From the NCBI RefSeq assembly GCF_004295345.1, contig NZ_CP036200.1:1364001-1428000 (forward strand): a stretch of 64,000 nucleotides of DNA. Direction: 5' to 3'. The first letter of the stretch is position 1, and each line of letters begins with the position of its first letter. Source of the stretch: Shewanella maritima (GTDB taxonomy: Bacteria > Pseudomonadota > Gammaproteobacteria > Enterobacterales > Shewanellaceae). Of the stretch, positions 32,021 through 40,176 are shown in pieces. A program made the translations under genes and the position numbers. The notes below the pieces were generated by a model. That model ran no database searches, was not told the origin of the DNA, and saw only the letters and a list, made by a program, of their open reading frames with translations.

Positions 32021-32362
32021 TAGGACGACCGCAAGAGCGATTGATTATCAGCCATGTACTAAGGGTTAACGAACTTTGATTGCGCAAGACGCCGTTAAAT
32101 CATCCCTGATGCTCCGCTTTAGCATCCCTGCTAAAGAGGCTTGCTTACTCAAAGCTCATTAATCCCATAAATAAACGCGCGATAAATGTTGATGAACTCA
32201 CCCTGCAAGCTCTAGCTGCCGAAAGCTTTATTAATCTTAGTTATCTTACAGCCAAACAACCTTGATTAACCAAACACAAAATTGATTGACTAATTCCCCG
32301 CCACCTATATTACAACCCATAGATAGCCACCTGCTGCAGTAGGTGGTTTAGGGGCTAACAAC

Positions 32363-32394
32363 AAAAAACGCAGAGTCACCACTCTGCGTTTGTT
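32363..32394. terminator. Terminator downstream of the GntR regulator gene
   Basis: AAAAAACGCAGAGT-CACC-ACTCTGCGTTTGTT forms a hairpin 36 bases beyond the regulator's stop on the minus strand. A second hairpin (CCACCTGCTGCAGTAGGTGG) lies just before it. The rest of the 409-base gap 32021-32429 shows nothing I can name. Confidence 0.8.
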
Positions 32395-32429
32395 ATTTCA
32401 CTGTTTTAAACACTCTGGGCAAACAGAGC

Positions 32430-33170
32430 CTAGCTTCGCAACTTAACAATGTTATCGATGGAGTATAAATCGCGATTGGCGTTGTTTTTACGGCGCACTT
32501 CTTCTAGCGCCTGGGCTTCAAGTTTATCAAATAACACATTGATTAAACGATTAAAGTGCTCATGCATCGCATTACGTGCTTGTGACGCATCACGCTTAGA
32601 TAATGCTTGATAGATTGCAGTATGCTCAGCGAGAGTTTTACGATTGTCGGTACTGCAAACCATATTGTAGTCATCAACAATTGCCGTGCTAGAAGAGCGC
32701 AGTGCCCACAGGCTGTCGAATACGTTTATCAATGCGCTGTTGCGGGTCGACTGCGAAATAATTTGGTGGAACATTTGGTCCGCTTCTTCAATGTATTCCT
32801 TGTCTTCCATCATCACTAGCGTGTGATGCAACTTGGCAAGCTCTTCATCGGTAATACTGTTAGCAGCTAAAGCGGCAATTTCACCTTCAACTAGCGCTCT
32901 AGCTTGCGTAAGTTCAAAGGCATTAATTTTCTGAGTCACATTATCAGTACTATTTTGGTTTACCACGTAAACCCCTGAACCTGTTTTAACTTCAACACGT
33001 TCACGCACTTCCAAGGCAATTATCGCTTCACGAATTGTCGGTCGACTCACATCAAACTTTTCAGCAAGTTCACGCTCTGGAGGCAAACGGCTCCCCACAG
33101 CATATTCGCCTTGCTCTATTGCTTGTTCAATCTGTTCAACGATGCGCCAAAATAAGCGACGGTTTTTCAT
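32430..33170 (-). CDS. GntR family (FadR/FCD subfamily) transcriptional regulator
   Basis: A 246-residue regulator. The winged helix-turn-helix is at about 10-70 (RLPPERELAEKFDVSRPTIREAIIALEVRERVEVKTGSGVYV). The all-helical FCD ligand domain (about 95-230) contains the metal/ligand histidines in MFHQIISQ, EHTAIYQAL and AMHEHFNRL. FCD regulators with this organisation commonly respond to sugar acids. It is divergent from the TonB-receptor remnant and the MFS transporter, its probable targets. Confidence 0.9.
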   Translation of the reverse strand: MKNRRLFWRIVEQIEQAIEQGEYAVGSRLPPERELAEKFDVSRPTIREAIIALEVRERVEVKTGSGVYVVNQNSTDNVTQKINAFELTQARALVEGEIAALAANSITDEELAKLHHTLVMMEDKEYIEEADQMFHQIISQSTRNSALINVFDSLWALRSSSTAIVDDYNMVCSTDNRKTLAEHTAIYQALSKRDASQARNAMHEHFNRLINVLFDKLEAQALEEVRRKNNANRDLYSIDNIVKLRS

Positions 33171-33284
33171 ACTCAGTCCTTCAACTTACGCTCTAGTCAA
33201 TCGCTGATAATCATATCGTTAATTAACCGAACAGCAACAGTTATTTAAAGATAATAGCTAACTCTTTCAACCAATTCTAGCAAA

Positions 33285-33351
33285 TTGTCAGACCATATCC
33301 AGCATTGGTAAAAACAAAATACACTAAAAGCATTAACAATTGGTATAACAA
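33285..33351. promoter_or_regulatory. Candidate operators for the GntR/FadR regulator
   Basis: TTGGTATAACAA at 33340-33351 is close to the TTGGTATACCAA palindrome typical of uronate-type FadR regulators, and TTGTCAGACCA at 33285-33295 resembles the TTGGTnnnACCA core of other FCD regulators. Both lie between the divergent regulator and receptor-remnant genes. Confidence 0.4.
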
Positions 33352-33492
33352 ACTGGTTAACACCGTATCAGTCCCTCCCCTAGTTTCTAATTAAGCACAC
33401 GCTGTTATTCCAACAGTAAAATTGAAATATGTGTTTACCTTGATAGTTAGAAACAAACTTTAAGAAACTAGCTTTACTCTGGGGAGATTAAC

Positions 33493-33906
33493 GTGAAACT
33501 TAATAAAATAAGCCATGCACTAAAGGGGCAGGGCAAATCTTGGCAGCCTAGAACTGCGATATTATTAATCGCCCTCGCCTCCGCCCTGTCATCCAATGCT
33601 GTTGCTGACAACACTCAAACAGACATTGAAGTAGCAGCGGTGACTGAGCAAGACGCCAGCTATCTCGACTTTACGGCAAGCTACAAGTTAACTGACTATT
33701 TGTCTTTCTCCCTGAAAGCGCTGAACCTGCTAGACGAGCCACAGGTCATGACTCGTGGTAACAGCACAGCCATTGCCGACTACTCACGCTCTGGTCCTAA
33801 GTTCTTCTTAGGTGCTAAAGCTAAGTTCCAAGCAATATGTCTGACAAATAATGTTGATAAAGGAACACTCACAGTCTCATGTGTATTCCAACATATTACA
33901 CTGTGA
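33493..33906 (+). pseudogene. Internally deleted TonB-dependent receptor remnant
   Basis: The 137-codon frame joins two ends of a TonB receptor. Residues 1-38 are a long signal peptide, and residues about 39-52 contain a TonB-box-like TQTDIEVAAVT. From about residue 55 the sequence jumps to the last barrel strands (SYLDFTASYKLTDYLSFSLKALNLLDEPQ ... FFLGAKAKF). The plug and most of the barrel, several hundred residues, are missing in frame. The usual terminal phenylalanine is followed by about 25 unrelated residues, suggesting the original stop was also lost. It cannot form a channel. Confidence 0.8.
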
Positions 33907-34071
33907 TGTGTTGCCCTTTTTTATAACAAAACTGTTTCAATCTTGTTTCATTAGCGGCAATATGACCTATGTCCTGCATGCATTTATCTACTAGCGCTTA
34001 ACATTGTGCATTTTGGTTCTGGCTCTAGCGGATAACTACAACCGTTAAATTTGTCATACAAGAGTATAATA

Positions 34072-35340
34072 ATGAAAGTCAAACATTTACGCTGGTTGGT
34101 TGTTAGCTTGGTCGCCCTAGCAACTGTGATTAACTATATTGACCGTTCCGCACTTGCCATTATGTGGCCAAGTATTTCAGAAGAATTAGGGCTAGATAAA
34201 AGTGACTACGCTAACATCATCAGCGTATTCATGATCGCCTACGCCATCGGTCAATCACTATTTGGTAAAATCTTCGACGCCATCGGCACCCGCCTTGGCT
34301 TTATCTTATCCATTTTAGTATGGTCGATTTCTATCGCAGCCCACGCTATCGCATCGACTGCAATGAGCTTTGCTATTGTCCGCGCTATTCTTGGTGTGGG
34401 TGAAGCAGGTAACTGGCCTGGCGCCACTAAAGCTAATGCTGAATGGTTCCCGGCTAAAGAACGCGCACTCGCACAAGGCATCTTCAACTCAGGTGCATCA
34501 ATGGGCTCGATCATCGCACCGCCGCTTATCGCTGCGCTATATGCCTTTATTGGCTGGAAAGCCACTTTCGTGGTGATTGCTATCCTAGGTTTCTTATGGA
34601 TTATCCCTTGGGTAATCGTTTATAAATCTGCGCCTGATGCTCATCCATGGATCACCGATGAAGAACGTGAGCACATCTTATCTGGTCAAATTGCTGGAAC
34701 TGACAGCAATAACCAAGATGAGTATGTCCCAACACTAGGGCAACTACTTAAACACAAACAATCTTGGAGTGTTATTGCGGCGCGCTTTTTCGTTGACCCT
34801 ATCTGGTGGTTGTTTGTTGCTTGGCTACCGCTTTACTTAAATGAAAAGTTCGGCTTTGACGTTAAGCAAATTGGTGCATTTGCCTGGGTACCTTATGTGG
34901 GCGCGGCAATTGGTGCCATTTTTGGTGGCTGGTTCAGCGGCAAGTTAATTGAGAAGTATGGCTGCGTCAGCAAAGCTCGCCGACTAACAATTTTAGTAGG
35001 TGGTTTAGTCATGCTGCCGGCACTATTGCTCACAACGCAAGCCGCAACACCAGCTATGGCAATGGGACTTATCGCGTTAATTCTGTTTGGCTTCCAAACC
35101 GCTATTGGTAACATTCAAACTCTACCAAGTGATTACTTCTCTGGTAAAACTGTCGGCACACTAGCGGGGATCAGTGGTACATCTGCGGTGCTTAGCGTGA
35201 TTATCACCATTCAGCTAGTACCAGGGCTGACACAAAACGGTGACTATTCAGCTCTGTTTATTCTTGGCGCGATTCTAGTACCTATGTCGCTTATCTCAGT
35301 ATGGTTAGGCGGTAAGGTTGAAGCGGTAAAACCTAAGTAG
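34072..35340 (+). CDS. MFS transporter, anion:cation symporter (hexuronate/sugar-acid) type
   Basis: A 422-residue, 12-helix inner-membrane transporter. The N-terminus (WLVVSLVALATVINYIDRSALAIMWPSISEELGLDKSDYANI) and RAILGVGEAGNWPGATKANAEWFPAKERALAQGIFNSGASMG are hallmark ACS-family segments shared with ExuT, GudP and DgoT. The ATG at 34072 is chosen because AAGAG lies upstream; a TTG 21 bases earlier is less likely. With the regulator and receptor remnant it looks like part of a uronate or aldonate uptake locus, but no catabolic enzyme is nearby. Confidence 0.88.
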   Translation: MKVKHLRWLVVSLVALATVINYIDRSALAIMWPSISEELGLDKSDYANIISVFMIAYAIGQSLFGKIFDAIGTRLGFILSILVWSISIAAHAIASTAMSFAIVRAILGVGEAGNWPGATKANAEWFPAKERALAQGIFNSGASMGSIIAPPLIAALYAFIGWKATFVVIAILGFLWIIPWVIVYKSAPDAHPWITDEEREHILSGQIAGTDSNNQDEYVPTLGQLLKHKQSWSVIAARFFVDPIWWLFVAWLPLYLNEKFGFDVKQIGAFAWVPYVGAAIGAIFGGWFSGKLIEKYGCVSKARRLTILVGGLVMLPALLLTTQAATPAMAMGLIALILFGFQTAIGNIQTLPSDYFSGKTVGTLAGISGTSAVLSVIITIQLVPGLTQNGDYSALFILGAILVPMSLISVWLGGKVEAVKPK

Positions 35341-35372
35341 ATTCGGCTTTAGCTTGCTAACAAAAATAAACA

Positions 35373-35402
35373 CGCCAGGCTTTAGTCTGGCGTTGTTATT
35401 TT
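35373..35402 (+). terminator. Terminator after the MFS transporter gene
   Basis: The stem CGCCAG/CTGGCG (CGCCAGGCTTTAGTCTGGCG) is followed by a T-rich tail, 32 bases after the stop codon. Confidence 0.8.
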
Positions 35403-35452
35403 CGGCCCTAAACCACCTTATTCAGTAAGTGGTTATCGTTCTATTTTTCTCC

Positions 35453-35608
35453 AGAAGGGGTTGCTTCAATAATTAGCTGGCGTTGCAATGGAATTTAAAG
35501 CTCGCAGCGAGCACGTCCTGTGGGCTCGACGAAAACATCCATGTTTTCAACGGCTTTAAATATCACTGCAACTCTAGCCTATAGCTTCAACTGATTGGGT
35601 CCCCTTCT
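35453..35608. repeat. 156-bp palindromic intergenic repeat element
   Basis: The ends AGAAGGGG (35453-35460) and CCCCTTCT (35601-35608) are inverted repeats. Matching inner arms follow: GTTGCA/TGCAAC and ATTTAAAGC/GCTTTAAAT (35493-35501 and 35553-35561). Two internal hairpins occupy the centre: GCTCGCAGCGAGC (35500-35512) and GAAAACATccATGTTTTC (35531-35548). No coding frame is present. The architecture is that of a dispersed REP- or MITE-like element between two convergent genes. Confidence 0.7.
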
Positions 35609-35679
35609 AGGGAGCCCACACAAAGTCTCCTTCATTAGAAGATAGTAATTTATTTATAACTGTGAGAAACGAGTGCCGC

Positions 35680-36636
35680 TTACTGCGATGTAAAATCCTG
35701 TGCTGGTTTATCTTGTTCATGTTTAACCTGCTGAGTATCCGTTTGCAGCCCATCCATTTGTCGAGCGTTTATTTGCTGTGCCTGTGGCGGCGCAAATAAT
35801 AGCGCCCAGCGCTCAGACAAGCTTAAACCCGAAGCACTCACCTCTTTAAACATGTCGCGCCACTCTGCAAAGCTGACCACTAGCGGGTTGAAACTGTTTA
35901 CTGGCTTGGTAATGCCATAGTTTACCGGCGCAATTTCTTTCTCAAAGGTGCCAAACAACTTATCCCAGATGATCAGCACGCCAGCATAGTTCTTATCAAT
36001 GTACTCAGGGTTACGCCCATGATGGACTCTATGATGAGATGGCGTATTAAAAACCCACTCTAACGGCCCAAGCTTATCAACCGCTTGCGTATGAACAAAA
36101 AACTGCAAACCAAGGTTAAGCAAAACAGCAAACACCACCCAACTTGGATCAAAACCAATCACAACGAGCGGTAACCAAAATAGCCACATGCCAGCGAGGG
36201 GATACATTAAACTTTGGCGAAAGGCAGTCAACAAATTCATATTTTCAGAGCTATGGTGCACCACATGCGCCGCCCACATCCAACGCACCCGGTGACTCGC
36301 TCTATGGAACCAGTAGTAGCAAAAATCCTGGGCTATCAGCAATGCAGCAAAACTCGCAAGACTTAATTCAATATCAAACAATCGCCAGCCAAAGAAGTAC
36401 AAGTACACCTTGGCAATCAGTAAGCCTGCCAAAATGTCAGTCACTTGATGCATAGCTGCAAGACCAATGTTACAAGCAGCTTCTGGTAGTACATAACGCG
36501 CTGTCTGCGGCAGGGATTGGCTTTGACGGATAAACCACCACTCAGCAGCGATACACACAAAAAATAATGGTGCCAACACCAACAGTAATAACTCTGGATG
36601 ACTCATTAAACTGGCCATCATATTCGAAAATTCCAT
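35680..36636 (-). CDS. Sterol desaturase/fatty acid hydroxylase family membrane protein
   Basis: A 318-residue integral membrane di-iron oxygenase. The three histidine clusters of the superfamily are visible: HRASHR (about 115), HVVHHSSENMN (about 127) and HHRVHHGRN (about 202), set among four to five helices. The last about 30 residues are a glutamine-rich hydrophilic tail. Members hydroxylate or desaturate lipids; the bacterial substrate is unknown. It is preceded on the same strand by the DUF2804 gene, 118 bases away. Confidence 0.88.
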   Translation of the reverse strand: MEFSNMMASLMSHPELLLLVLAPLFFVCIAAEWWFIRQSQSLPQTARYVLPEAACNIGLAAMHQVTDILAGLLIAKVYLYFFGWRLFDIELSLASFAALLIAQDFCYYWFHRASHRVRWMWAAHVVHHSSENMNLLTAFRQSLMYPLAGMWLFWLPLVVIGFDPSWVVFAVLLNLGLQFFVHTQAVDKLGPLEWVFNTPSHHRVHHGRNPEYIDKNYAGVLIIWDKLFGTFEKEIAPVNYGITKPVNSFNPLVVSFAEWRDMFKEVSASGLSLSERWALLFAPPQAQQINARQMDGLQTDTQQVKHEQDKPAQDFTSQ

Positions 36637-36754
36637 TTACTCTCCAAGGGCGCTTCCAACCGCTCTGCGCCGAATATCTAAAGTCCAACTAGCCTAATGC
36701 TTAATAGCTAAAGCGTTAAATAAACTCAACCTCAACATATCGCGACTAAGCCCA

Positions 36755-37882
36755 CTACCACTTGGCGTAATGATCTTCACACAAGCCTAGCTGCTGAGAA
36801 ATGGTATAAGTCACACCCTGGTTATCAGTAAGCTTGCCATCGAAATAGCCTATAAACTGCCTAAAATTACTTTTCAGTAGCAAGAGGTCGAGCTTTTCAG
36901 TGCGTTGATTGATGCCATGAAAACTTAAGTCAACTTGACCATTGACCGCGCGTATCTGCCATGGGCTGGTTAAATCATCTCTGTCGAATTCAAACTGAAT
37001 TTGCCCAAGCAAATGGCGCTGGCCATTAACCCAGAGTACATTTTCATTGGCACCAGTTTCATTTACTCCAGCAGCAAGGTTAAGCCCTATCACGCCACCT
37101 TCGGTATTAGCATTAAGACTCGCCCAGCGCCAGCTGGTTTCTCGGCGCATATAGCCAGCAGAAAAGTCATAACTCGCCAAAGCGTGATTCAGCGGCTGTG
37201 GCTCATCGTTAACCGTTAAGGTGCCAGACAGCTGCAGGGCGTTGTGTTTTTGGGTGTATGTCCAGCCATTGTATGCAGTTGGGGTTGCCAGACTCATCGG
37301 TAAACTTAATGCTGGCGGAGTTAAGGTTAGCGACGCGCTTACCTTGTTGGTGTTAATCTCAAGCTGCCAAACACCTTCAACTAGATTAAAACGCGCCAAC
37401 TTATCGGCTGACCCAAGCTTTGAGATACTTGCCTCACCATTGTATGGCGACGGCGTTGTTTGATAGCCCAGAGTCGGCGGCCTTAAGTAGCTTTGCTCGA
37501 CAATTTTTTGTGATTTGATGTCATACACATAAATAAAGCCGCTACCAAGATAGCGAATATCGGCAATCGCAGCGCTCACTATGTAGCGCTGAGTTTTGAC
37601 CGTCACAAACTGAAACTGCTTGTAATCGAAATACTTGGCAAGTTTGGATGCTTGTTTATCCATGGTATTGCGATAATCAAACTGTTCTAATCCAAGTGAC
37701 TTTACTATGCCATCGAAATGACCAAACATGGGTTTACCGTCTGCCTGAATTAAGCAGTCAGGGGCAATTTGCGTATGTATTGGTGGATACCTTAACGTAT
37801 CTGTAGATGTTATTGCCTGTTCAGCATCCACTGTCGCTACTACTTGAGGTTTCGGGTTGAGGTTTTGCTGCTGCGCCGACAT
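36755..37882 (-). CDS. DUF2804 family protein
   Basis: A 375-residue protein without signal peptide or transmembrane helices, recognised as DUF2804 from segments such as GHFDGIVKSL, SAAIADIRYLGSGFIYVYD and TSWRWASLNANTEGGVIGLNLAAG. The fold is probably an all-beta lipocalin-like double barrel. The start is placed at the ATG at 37882 because GGAGG lies six bases upstream; the open frame extends 37 codons further. Its position beside a lipid hydroxylase hints at lipid metabolism, which is inference. Confidence 0.8.
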   Translation of the reverse strand: MSAQQQNLNPKPQVVATVDAEQAITSTDTLRYPPIHTQIAPDCLIQADGKPMFGHFDGIVKSLGLEQFDYRNTMDKQASKLAKYFDYKQFQFVTVKTQRYIVSAAIADIRYLGSGFIYVYDIKSQKIVEQSYLRPPTLGYQTTPSPYNGEASISKLGSADKLARFNLVEGVWQLEINTNKVSASLTLTPPALSLPMSLATPTAYNGWTYTQKHNALQLSGTLTVNDEPQPLNHALASYDFSAGYMRRETSWRWASLNANTEGGVIGLNLAAGVNETGANENVLWVNGQRHLLGQIQFEFDRDDLTSPWQIRAVNGQVDLSFHGINQRTEKLDLLLLKSNFRQFIGYFDGKLTDNQGVTYTISQQLGLCEDHYAKW

Positions 37883-38104
37883 CACTTTCCTCCGTGTCAT
37901 TTCACAAATTAAGTTGCTACGCCTAATAAATAATGTCAACCACCTCAGCTTGTTACTATTGAGAAGCAGTAGTTTGGTGAAGCTAAACCCCATCCTCCAT
38001 TAATACAGCCTTAATGCGTATTATGTTGGCTGTTACCTTGTGTTAAATCTGATATGCTTGCTGTCATTATCACAAGAGACATAAGTTAAAGACGCACCAT
38101 AAAT

Positions 38105-38674
38105 ATGAAATCACCTGTGTTCATTTTACTTGCTGCGCTAGGCCTAAGTGCCTGTGCCAGTCACCAGCCAACCCATATTGCATTAAACCCAAGTCTTGGC
38201 GCCGTTGCACCACAAACCTCAATGGCAACTCAGGTACATGTTGAAACTATTGATACCCGCAAGGCTAACTTTATTGTACGGATTCATAATGGTGACGATG
38301 CAGCTAGACTCATTAGTCCAAGCGAACCTGTAAGGCAACAGCTTGATAAGGTATTTAGACAAGGTATTAGCGAAGCTGGCTATAGTATTTCATCAAGCTC
38401 ATTTCGCACTGTGCAGTTTCAGTTAGATAATTTGCTCACTGATGTCACTGAAACCACCTTTGGCTATGAGGCAAAAACTCAGGTCACTATTAATGTGGTC
38501 GCCACAAACCGCACTCAAGAATTTACCAAAATATATAAAGGCCGCGGCACATTAACTGGCCCGTTTAACTCTGACTTCGCCACCCTAGAGTTAGACATCA
38601 ACAAACTGCTCGACAAGCTAACGGGTGAAATTCTTAATGACGCCGAGTTGCATCAATTTATTCAACAGCAATAA
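38105..38674 (+). CDS. yajG: YajG family lipoprotein
   Basis: A 189-residue lipoprotein: signal peptide with lipobox LSAC (cysteine 17), then a YajG domain (YSISSSSFRTVQFQLDNLLTDVTETTFGYEAKTQVTINV). E. coli YajG has 192 residues and is the gene directly before ampG. Here ampG lies two genes downstream, so the neighbourhood is partly preserved. The function is unknown; it is outer-membrane directed, since residue +2 is Ala rather than Asp. Confidence 0.88.
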   Translation: MKSPVFILLAALGLSACASHQPTHIALNPSLGAVAPQTSMATQVHVETIDTRKANFIVRIHNGDDAARLISPSEPVRQQLDKVFRQGISEAGYSISSSSFRTVQFQLDNLLTDVTETTFGYEAKTQVTINVVATNRTQEFTKIYKGRGTLTGPFNSDFATLELDINKLLDKLTGEILNDAELHQFIQQQ

Positions 38675-38688
38675 CAAGGACGAAAGAC

Positions 38689-39282
38689 ATGTTTAAATGG
38701 TTATCTGCCGCTATTATCGCCCTCACACTAACCTTGAGCTGCGCAGTCGCTAAAGTCGATATTCAACCTGATACTCTGTTCCCAAAAGTGAAACTGGAAA
38801 CCACCATGGGCACAATCGTTGTTGAACTAGACCGCCAGCGAGCACCAATTACCGTAGATAACTTCTTAACCTATGTGGTTAAAGGCGAGTACGACAATAC
38901 TATTTTCCACCGCATTATCGCAGACTTTGTGGTGCAAGGTGGCGGGCTTGATGGCAATTTTGAAGAAGCAGAGCCATCCATGCCAGCTATTGTAAATGAA
39001 GCTGGCAACGGCCTTTCAAATGGCTTGGGAACCATTGCCATGGCAAGGGAGAATGAGCCTCACAGTGCGACCAAACAGTTTTACTTTAACGTCGCTGACA
39101 ACAAACGGCTTGACCCTTCAAAGCGCCGTTGGGGTTATGCTGTATTTGGTGAAGTCATTGAGGGTTTAGAAGTATTAGAAGCAATGGCCGTGGTTGAAAC
39201 AGGACAAAATGCCAAACTTGGTTGGCCAGATGTACCGGTTAAAAACATCACGCTAACCAAGGCGACACTTTTACCGAGATAA
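38689..39282 (+). CDS. ppiA: Periplasmic cyclophilin-type peptidyl-prolyl isomerase
   Basis: A 197-residue cyclophilin with an N-terminal signal peptide (MFKWLSAAIIALTLTLSCAVA). The active-site region includes NTIFHRIIADFVVQGGG (catalytic Arg in FHR), and the TIAMARENEPHSATKQFYFNVADN segment follows. It speeds proline isomerisation during periplasmic folding. It starts 14 bases after yajG, so the two are co-transcribed. A cysteine near the cleavage site could instead make it a lipoprotein. Confidence 0.88.
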   Translation: MFKWLSAAIIALTLTLSCAVAKVDIQPDTLFPKVKLETTMGTIVVELDRQRAPITVDNFLTYVVKGEYDNTIFHRIIADFVVQGGGLDGNFEEAEPSMPAIVNEAGNGLSNGLGTIAMARENEPHSATKQFYFNVADNKRLDPSKRRWGYAVFGEVIEGLEVLEAMAVVETGQNAKLGWPDVPVKNITLTKATLLPR

Positions 39283-39332
39283 CGACCTATATCGATATCT
39301 AGTTAATGACACGCTAAAAACGCACACATCGC

Positions 39333-39357
39333 AAAGGAGGTATTATGCCTCCTTTTT
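39333..39357 (+). terminator. Terminator after the cyclophilin gene
   Basis: AAAGGAGG-TATTATG-CCTCCTTTTT forms a hairpin 50 bases after the stop. The remaining gap to 39766 contains no gene or repeat that I can identify. Confidence 0.85.
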
Positions 39358-39766
39358 GCTGGCAAACTCATACTCATTGATGATTGTTTAACTTGGGGGA
39401 ATCAAATCATAGCGCTACTCAGGTTTCGATTACTGAGCAGCATTCATACTCTCGTCGTTAAACAACGACTAAGATTCAAAAACTTAACTTATCTTCACCG
39501 AGTTTGAGCGAATTTGCACAGGACAATTGTTCAATTTCCGTTCCATTAACCGCCATATTTAGCAGAAAATCGCTCAGTAAAGTCAATTTCAGTCATTACT
39601 ATGCTTTTTGCAGTTTTATTACACTAACTCCACAATATCGGCTAATCGTGTCTATACTTTAGTGCATTACACCAAAGTTATATTTTGTAATTTCGCGCAC
39701 TTTAATTTGTTCAATAACATTAGTTCAAGGAAGACGCTCCACAGAAAGCGTTTAAAGGACATGACA

Positions 39767-40102
39767 ATGATGACAGCAGATGACTTCATTGAAGCCAAGG
39801 CTCCACAGCTGGCTTTTTACGGGAAAGCATTTTTAGACGAACAACTCGAATACAAAGAAATTCAACTCTACATGTGGGATGTACTTGAAGAATGGCAATG
39901 CCTGGTCAATACCCCCCAATCTAAAGCTCAACTACCTAGCGAAACAGAGCAAGTATTCTGGCACCTGTTACACTGTTTCGACAAATGGCCAGAATGGGCA
40001 ATTCGCGGTAATCAATATTTGCGTAAGCAGGTAGATGATTGCTGTGATTTCCTTAATATTGGTGGAAAATTCCCCGATAGCTGCATCGGAATCCGCCCAT
40101 AA
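39767..40102 (+). CDS. Conserved hypothetical protein
   Basis: A soluble, acidic protein of about 111 residues rich in Trp and Cys (LYMWDVLEEWQCLVNT, FWHLLHCFDKWPEWAIRGNQYL, DDCCDFLNIGGKFPDSCIGIRP). The open frame extends 53 codons further upstream, but that part has non-coding composition. The ATG at 39767 has AAAGGA at a good distance; ATGs at 39761 and 39770 are alternatives. I do not recognise the family, though the pattern looks conserved. It precedes ampG by 74 bases. Confidence 0.65.
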   Translation: MMTADDFIEAKAPQLAFYGKAFLDEQLEYKEIQLYMWDVLEEWQCLVNTPQSKAQLPSETEQVFWHLLHCFDKWPEWAIRGNQYLRKQVDDCCDFLNIGGKFPDSCIGIRP

Positions 40103-40176
40103 ACAATAATTTACCGCTAGCGCTTGACCTTTAGTCGCTGACACTTAAGCTAGGTGGTATCACTCCACCTAGATTA

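Noticed and set aside
39608..39766. N-terminal extension of the hypothetical protein before ampG
   Set aside because: The composition is unlike coding sequence of this genome, and a good ribosome-binding site precedes the internal ATG.
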